Assembly (NCBI GenBank): GCA_945860425.1
Contig: CAMAQU010000049.1
Location: forward strand, 1 to 9,824
Direction: 5' to 3'
From: Sphingomonas paucimobilis
Lineage (GTDB): Bacteria; Pseudomonadota; Alphaproteobacteria; Sphingomonadales; Sphingomonadaceae
DNA length: 9,824 bases
A model generated the notes under the pieces. That model saw only the letters and a program-made list of their open reading frames with translations, did not search any database and had not been told where the DNA came from. Position numbers and translations under genes: made by a program. Positions within the stretch are counted from its first letter, which is position 1. Each line of letters begins with the position of its first letter. Below, piece by piece: positions 7,116 through 9,824 of the stretch.

Positions 7116-7658
7116 GTGCACTTCACGCGTTTCTTTGCAGCTGCAGCTTTGATGCTGACCATGCTTGCGACGCCTGTTTTTGCGCAGTCGGGTGGTGTCC
7201 TTCAATGCGTGACGTATGCGCGCGCCGTGTCCGATGTTGATCTGCGCGGCAATGCCTATAGCTGGTGGGCGCAGGCCCAAGGCCGCTATGCCCGGGGTGA
7301 CACCCCGCGCGTTGGCGCCGTGATGGCGATGCCTAGCTTTGCGGGCATGCGCAACGGCCATGTCGCTAAGGTGAGCAAGGTCATCAGCGATCGTGAAATT
7401 CTGCTCGACCATGCCAATTGGTCGCGCCCCGGCATGGTGGAGCGCAATGTGCGCGCCATTGATGTGTCGGCCAAGGGCGATTGGAGCCGGGTCCGCATCT
7501 GGCATGCCGCATCGCGTGATTTGGGGATTACGAGCTATCCCGTTTCGGGCTTCATCTATGGCCGCAGCACACCGATGACGATCGCACAGGCGCAGCGCAT
7601 GGATCGTGGTCCTTTGCTCAGCTCGGATATTTTGGCACTCGCCGCGCGCGAAGGTTAA
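7116..7658 (+). CDS. Exported CHAP-domain amidase/peptidase
   Basis: This 180-residue protein has a CHAP (cysteine, histidine-dependent amidohydrolase/peptidase) domain, a papain-like fold that usually cuts peptide or amide bonds in peptidoglycan. I chose the GTG at 7116 because it yields a clean signal peptide: MHFTRFF, then AAAALMLTMLATP and likely cleavage after VFA at 23. A GGGGG site lies 11 bases upstream, rather far. The frame opens at 7044, but a start there would bury the signal. Catalytic candidates are Cys31 in QCVTYAR, His82 in NGHVAKVS and Asn101 in DHANW; GNAYSWW and GAVMAM are typical of the family. The end shares bases with the convergent Trm112 stop. It stands alone behind an unusual repeat-rich upstream region, which suggests its own regulation. 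The substrate is inferred from the family. Confidence 0.92.
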   Translation: MHFTRFFAAAALMLTMLATPVFAQSGGVLQCVTYARAVSDVDLRGNAYSWWAQAQGRYARGDTPRVGAVMAMPSFAGMRNGHVAKVSKVISDREILLDHANWSRPGMVERNVRAIDVSAKGDWSRVRIWHAASRDLGITSYPVSGFIYGRSTPMTIAQAQRMDRGPLLSSDILALAAREG

Positions 7659-7834
7659 TTGGCATCGGCCGCAATAGGCCGGGCCTCCTCCACCAACATA
7701 ATCGCAACGCCCGCGCGAACGGGAAAGGCAAGCCCTGCGGCGTTTGAGATCAGCTCTTGTCGTTCTGCATCATAGACCAGCGCCGTCCGCGTGATCGGGC
7801 AGACCAGCCTGTCCAGCAGAACGGGGTCAATCAT
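7655..7834 (-). CDS. Trm112-family small protein
   Basis: This 59-residue protein matches the Trm112/YcaR (UPF0434) family: MIDPVLLDRLVCPIT at the N-terminus, ELISNAAGLAFPVRAGV-IMLVEEAR in the middle, and a short variable tail. In eukaryotes and archaea Trm112 stabilises methyltransferases; the bacterial role is poorly defined. Only one Cys of the CPxC-type site is present (CPIT), which I recall as common in alphaproteobacterial members and so not read as damage. ATG 7834 overlaps the LON-gene stop by four bases (ATGA), so it is the last gene of a coupled three-gene operon. Its stop shares the TTAA at 7655-7658 with the convergent CHAP stop. Confidence 0.92.
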   Translation of the reverse strand: MIDPVLLDRLVCPITRTALVYDAERQELISNAAGLAFPVRAGVAIMLVEEARPIAADAN

Positions 7835-8451
7835 TGCAAGGTCACCCGGTCATCCCCGTCATGTCGCCCGAAAAATTGCAGCAATTGCACCATCAACTCG
7901 GCCCGCTCATCCAGCTTGCGGGCCTCCAGCAAGGCCTGTTTCGCCGCTGGGTCAAAGGGGGCGATTTGGGCAATGCCATTGACCAACGCTTCATCATCCA
8001 GACGGGTGACGGCTTCCCAATCCACGGCATAGCCCTGACGATCGGCAAAGCGTCGCGCCTCTTGCTCAATGCTCGCGCGTTCCATCAGGCCCAGGGCGTC
8101 ATCATCTTCTTCCGCCAAAATCTGCGCCTCAACCTGGCGAAAGGGGGTGGCGACATCATGTTCTTTGACCAAGCGAAAGCGCGCTTGGCCTTCGAGAACG
8201 ACATTATAGCGGCCATCGTCCAGCGCCTCGACATGGATGATCTTCCCAACACAGCCCATGTCAAAAAGCGGCGGCGGATCACCCACGCCGCGCGGTTGGA
8301 TCATCCCGATCCGCTGGTCGCTGGCCAAGGCATGCTGCACAAGTGCGCGATAGCGCGGCTCAAAAATATGGAGCGGCATGTGCATCCGGGGAAAGAGCAC
8401 GGCCCCGCCAAGCGGAAAGACGCACAGCCGGGTGAGCGTATCGACCATCAT
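7831..8451 (-). CDS. LON N-terminal (substrate-binding) domain protein
   Basis: This 206-residue protein consists of the LON substrate-binding domain alone, without the AAA+ ATPase or protease parts of Lon. The hallmark start LCVFPLGGAVLFPRMHMPLHIFEPRYRALV is present near residues 9-38 (described here in parts: VFPLGG, LFPRMHMPLHIFEPRY), followed by GVGDPPP and EALDDGRYNVVLEGQARF. Such stand-alone proteins are common in alphaproteobacteria; they are thought to bind protein segments, but the role is not established. I chose ATG 8451, which overlaps the thioredoxin stop as ATGA; ATG 8448 directly after is equally possible. No strong ribosome-binding site is visible, consistent with coupling. 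The stop overlaps the Trm112 start by four bases. Confidence 0.93.
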   Translation of the reverse strand: MMVDTLTRLCVFPLGGAVLFPRMHMPLHIFEPRYRALVQHALASDQRIGMIQPRGVGDPPPLFDMGCVGKIIHVEALDDGRYNVVLEGQARFRLVKEHDVATPFRQVEAQILAEEDDDALGLMERASIEQEARRFADRQGYAVDWEAVTRLDDEALVNGIAQIAPFDPAAKQALLEARKLDERAELMVQLLQFFGRHDGDDRVTLQ

Positions 8452-9362
8452 CCGAACAGCACCGCAGAAAGCTTCCGCCGGGTTGCCGCCACCCAAGGGT
8501 CTTCAAGGCCAATGGCTTCAAACAGCTTGAGCAACTGCGCGCGCGCCGCGCCCTCATTCCAGCTCCGATCCATCCGGATGCTTTCCAGCAGCACCTCTGC
8601 CGCGCCATCGCGGTCGCCCACGGCCATCAGCCCGCCGGACAGGTCAAAGCGGGCGGCATGATCTTCCGGATTGGCCGCCACATGCGCCTTTAGCCCCGCC
8701 AGATCATCCACCGGCTTTGCATCCTGCGCCAACGCAAATGCAGAGGCCGCCCGCGTGAGCACGGGGGATTTGCGCTGCTCCTCAGTCAGGGCGGAGAGCA
8801 AGGCTTCTGCCGCGTCCATCTGCCCTGCGCCAATATAGGCGCGGGCAAGGCCAGACAGGGCGTCAGCATTGTCCGGCGCCATCTCCACAATTTGTTCAAA
8901 AATGCCAATGGCGCGCGCGGCGTCGCCCTCGGCCAAAGCCGCGTCGCCCATGGCGATTAGGGGTTCGATTTCCATCGCCTGTTCTTGCGCTGCGCCCGTA
9001 ATCGGCAATTGCTGCAACATCTGGTCCAGCGCGCGGGTGATCTGCGCTTCGGTGCGGTACTGCGTTAAGTCGGCGACCAATTGCCCCTGAAACACGGCAT
9101 AGACGGTGGGGATGGATTGCACACGGAATTGCGCGGCGATCAGCTTTTGTTCATCTACATTGACCTTGGCCAGCATCACGCCCTTATCGGCATAGTCCGC
9201 CGCGATCTTTTCCAACACGGGCGTCAGCTGCTTGCACGGGCCGCACCAGTCCGCCCAGAAATCGAGGATGACGAGCGACGTCATCGACGGCTCAATCACA
9301 TCGCGGCGAAACGCCTCCACGGCTTCTTTATCCTGCGCGCTCATGCCCAGAGTTGCCACCAT
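8448..9362 (-). CDS. cnoX: Thioredoxin-TPR protein, CnoX (YbbN)-like
   Basis: This 304-residue cytosolic protein has a thioredoxin domain (about 5-115) followed by TPR-like helices (about 130-300), the architecture of CnoX/YbbN. In characterised members it protects unfolded proteins from over-oxidation and hands them to GroEL/ES. The active site is WCGPC with Cys40 and Cys43, the cis-proline is Pro85 in QSIPTVY, and DFWADW and VNVDEQ are typical thioredoxin strands. Unlike E. coli CnoX, which I recall lacks the full CxxC, this one keeps both cysteines, so redox activity is expected. TPR patterns such as GDAARAIGIFEQIVEMAPDN are clear. ATG 9362 has GGGAG four to five bases upstream; ATG 9344 is a weaker choice. 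It heads an operon with the LON-domain and Trm112 genes. Confidence 0.93.
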   Translation of the reverse strand: MVATLGMSAQDKEAVEAFRRDVIEPSMTSLVILDFWADWCGPCKQLTPVLEKIAADYADKGVMLAKVNVDEQKLIAAQFRVQSIPTVYAVFQGQLVADLTQYRTEAQITRALDQMLQQLPITGAAQEQAMEIEPLIAMGDAALAEGDAARAIGIFEQIVEMAPDNADALSGLARAYIGAGQMDAAEALLSALTEEQRKSPVLTRAASAFALAQDAKPVDDLAGLKAHVAANPEDHAARFDLSGGLMAVGDRDGAAEVLLESIRMDRSWNEGAARAQLLKLFEAIGLEDPWVAATRRKLSAVLFG

Positions 9363-9386
9363 CTCACTCCCTCATTGCCTTACACC

Positions 9387-9399
9387 CCCCTATGTGGGG
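9387..9399 (-). other. Short GC hairpin in the cnoX leader
   Basis: CCCC (9387-9390) and GGGG (9396-9399) can pair around a TATGT loop about 25 bases upstream of the cnoX start. It lies within the probable 5' leader. Four GC pairs can fold, but they may be chance; there is no T-run, so it is not a terminator. Confidence 0.25.
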
Positions 9400-9462
9400 A
9401 GGCCGCGCCCGGACACAACCCAAAAAGCGCGTCATGGGTGGGACAAAATCCCGATCCCGGGC

Positions 9463-9491
9463 TTGCAAAGCGCACAGGCCGCTGGTAACAG
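9463..9491 (+). promoter_or_regulatory. Candidate promoter for tRNA-Gly
   Basis: TTGCAA (9463-9468) and TAACAG (9486-9491) are separated by 17 bases, with a start expected near 9498, about 35 bases before the tRNA. The preceding C (CTTGCAA) fits alphaproteobacterial -35 boxes; the -10 box is weak. TTGCAA is its own reverse complement, so the site could also serve the divergent cnoX operon, but no good minus-strand -10 follows it. Confidence 0.42.
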
Positions 9492-9532
9492 CCCGGCTCC
9501 CGCGCAGGACGAGTGCCCGCGCCAACGCCAGA

Positions 9533-9607
9533 GCGGGCGTAGCTCAGGGGTAGAGCACAACCTTGCCAAGGTTGGGGTCGAGGGTTCGAATCCCTTCGCC
9601 CGCTCCA
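9533..9607 (+). tRNA. tRNA-Gly (anticodon GCC)
   Basis: All arms fold by eye. The acceptor stem GCGGGCG (9533-9539) pairs with CGCCCGC (9597-9603), followed by discriminator T and an encoded CCA. The D arm is GCTC/GAGC, and the anticodon stem CAACC/GGTTG holds the loop TTGCCAA with anticodon GCC at 9565-9567, which reads GGC and GGT glycine codons. The T arm is GAGGG-TTCGAAT-CCCTT with one wobble pair. Length is 75 bases with CCA, normal for tRNA-Gly with a short D loop. It is transcribed divergently from the cnoX operon and stands alone in the visible region. Confidence 0.98.
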
Positions 9608-9649
9608 ATGATTTCAATGACTTAGGTGATGCCGCCTTTGCTGTCCAAA

Positions 9650-9671
9650 GCGGGGTTGCAGCCTGCGTTTT
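9650..9671 (+). terminator. Weak candidate terminator after tRNA-Gly
   Basis: GCGGG (9650-9654) pairs with CCTGC (9662-9666), including one G-T pair, around a seven-base loop, and is followed by GTTTT. It is at the right distance and direction to end the tRNA transcript, but the stem is only five pairs, so it is weak. Confidence 0.3.
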
Positions 9672-9718
9672 AATTAGCGTTCTGATTGGAACGCCCGCGT
9701 AAAAATCTTGGAAATTCA

Positions 9719-9824
9719 GTGTTTAAGTCGGCCTGGGATGCGGCACTGCCGGTTTACGCGATTGGCACTGCGCTTATCTTTGTGTTCGGCTCGCTCCTAA
9801 AAACGGATGAGCGACGATCATCCG
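9719..9824 (+). CDS. Possible start of a small membrane protein (partial, tentative)
   Basis: An open frame from GTG 9719 to the right edge reads MFKSAWDAALPVYAIGTAL and continues with a hydrophobic segment (about residues 9-27, ALPVYAIG through FVFGSLL) and then charged KTDERRS. TTGGAAA lies just upstream as a possible ribosome-binding site. A single N-terminal membrane helix with a cytoplasmic charged tail is plausible. Against it, the frame runs straight through a good terminator hairpin for the opposite strand, and only 35 codons are visible. No family is recognised. It may be non-coding spacer. Confidence 0.28.
   Translation, partial: MFKSAWDAALPVYAIGTALIFVFGSLLKTDERRSS
9799..9824 (-). 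terminator. Rho-independent terminator for an unseen minus-strand gene
   Basis: On the minus strand, CGGATGA (9824-9818), a seven-base loop and TCATCCG (9810-9804) form a perfect seven-pair stem, immediately followed by TTTTT (9803-9799). This is the classic intrinsic terminator layout. The stem may extend beyond the window edge. It implies a gene to the right that is transcribed toward this window and ends just outside it. Confidence 0.55.

Noticed and set aside
7834..8661. 275-codon open frame opposite the LON-domain and thioredoxin genes
   Set aside because: It spans two certain genes on the other strand and resembles no family; a mirror frame.
9533..9824. tRNA-Gly as an integration site for a mobile element
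   Set aside because: No second copy of the tRNA 3' end and no integrase are visible in the window, although the flank is slightly richer in A and T.
1..9824. CRISPR array, insertion sequence, prophage or toxin-antitoxin pair
   Set aside because: No spaced long direct repeats, transposase or integrase motifs, or small paired genes of those types were found on either strand.

Overview
The window looks like ordinary chromosome from a GC-rich alphaproteobacterium. The protein style (CHAP amidase, the thioredoxin/LON/Trm112 trio, the ETF-QO next to a divergent UDG-like gene) most resembles Sphingomonadales. This placement rests on recollection of family sequences, not on a search. Coding is dense, with many GTG starts and short gene overlaps, and there is no sign of insertion sequences, phage, CRISPR or plasmid functions.

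Layout, left to right. Positions 1-2074 (minus strand) hold electron-transfer flavoprotein:ubiquinone oxidoreductase, followed by an overlapping gene for an exported TPR-type protein that runs off the left edge. A 116-base divergent gap separates these from a plus-strand cluster at 2194-5214. That cluster encodes a degenerate uracil-DNA-glycosylase-like protein, an exported Slt-type lytic transglycosylase and MoaB/Mog, each overlapping the next by 4 to 11 bases. A minus-strand AlkK-like fatty-acyl-CoA ligase (5220-6830) meets this cluster tail to tail with 5 bases between stops.

Positions 6831-7115 are non-coding and contain the most unusual DNA here: a cluster of TGAGT/ACTCA repeats in direct and inverted orientation, then a possible leader hairpin, ahead of a small exported CHAP-domain amidase (7116-7658). 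Next comes a tightly overlapping minus-strand operon (9362 down to 7655): a thioredoxin-TPR (CnoX-like) protein, a LON N-terminal-domain protein and a Trm112-family protein. A tRNA-Gly(GCC) with encoded CCA lies divergently at 9533-9607. The right edge holds a possible small membrane-protein start and a rho-independent terminator for an unseen minus-strand gene.

The genes are mostly housekeeping. ETF-QO and the acyl-CoA ligase both belong to fatty-acid oxidation: the ligase activates the acid, and ETF-QO passes acyl-CoA dehydrogenase electrons to quinone. The transglycosylase and CHAP protein act on peptidoglycan, and the thioredoxin/LON/Trm112 operon suggests protein quality control. I do not see a convincing new multi-gene system. 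The points most worth checking are the repeat cluster upstream of the CHAP gene and the loss of catalytic and iron-sulfur signatures in the UDG-like protein.
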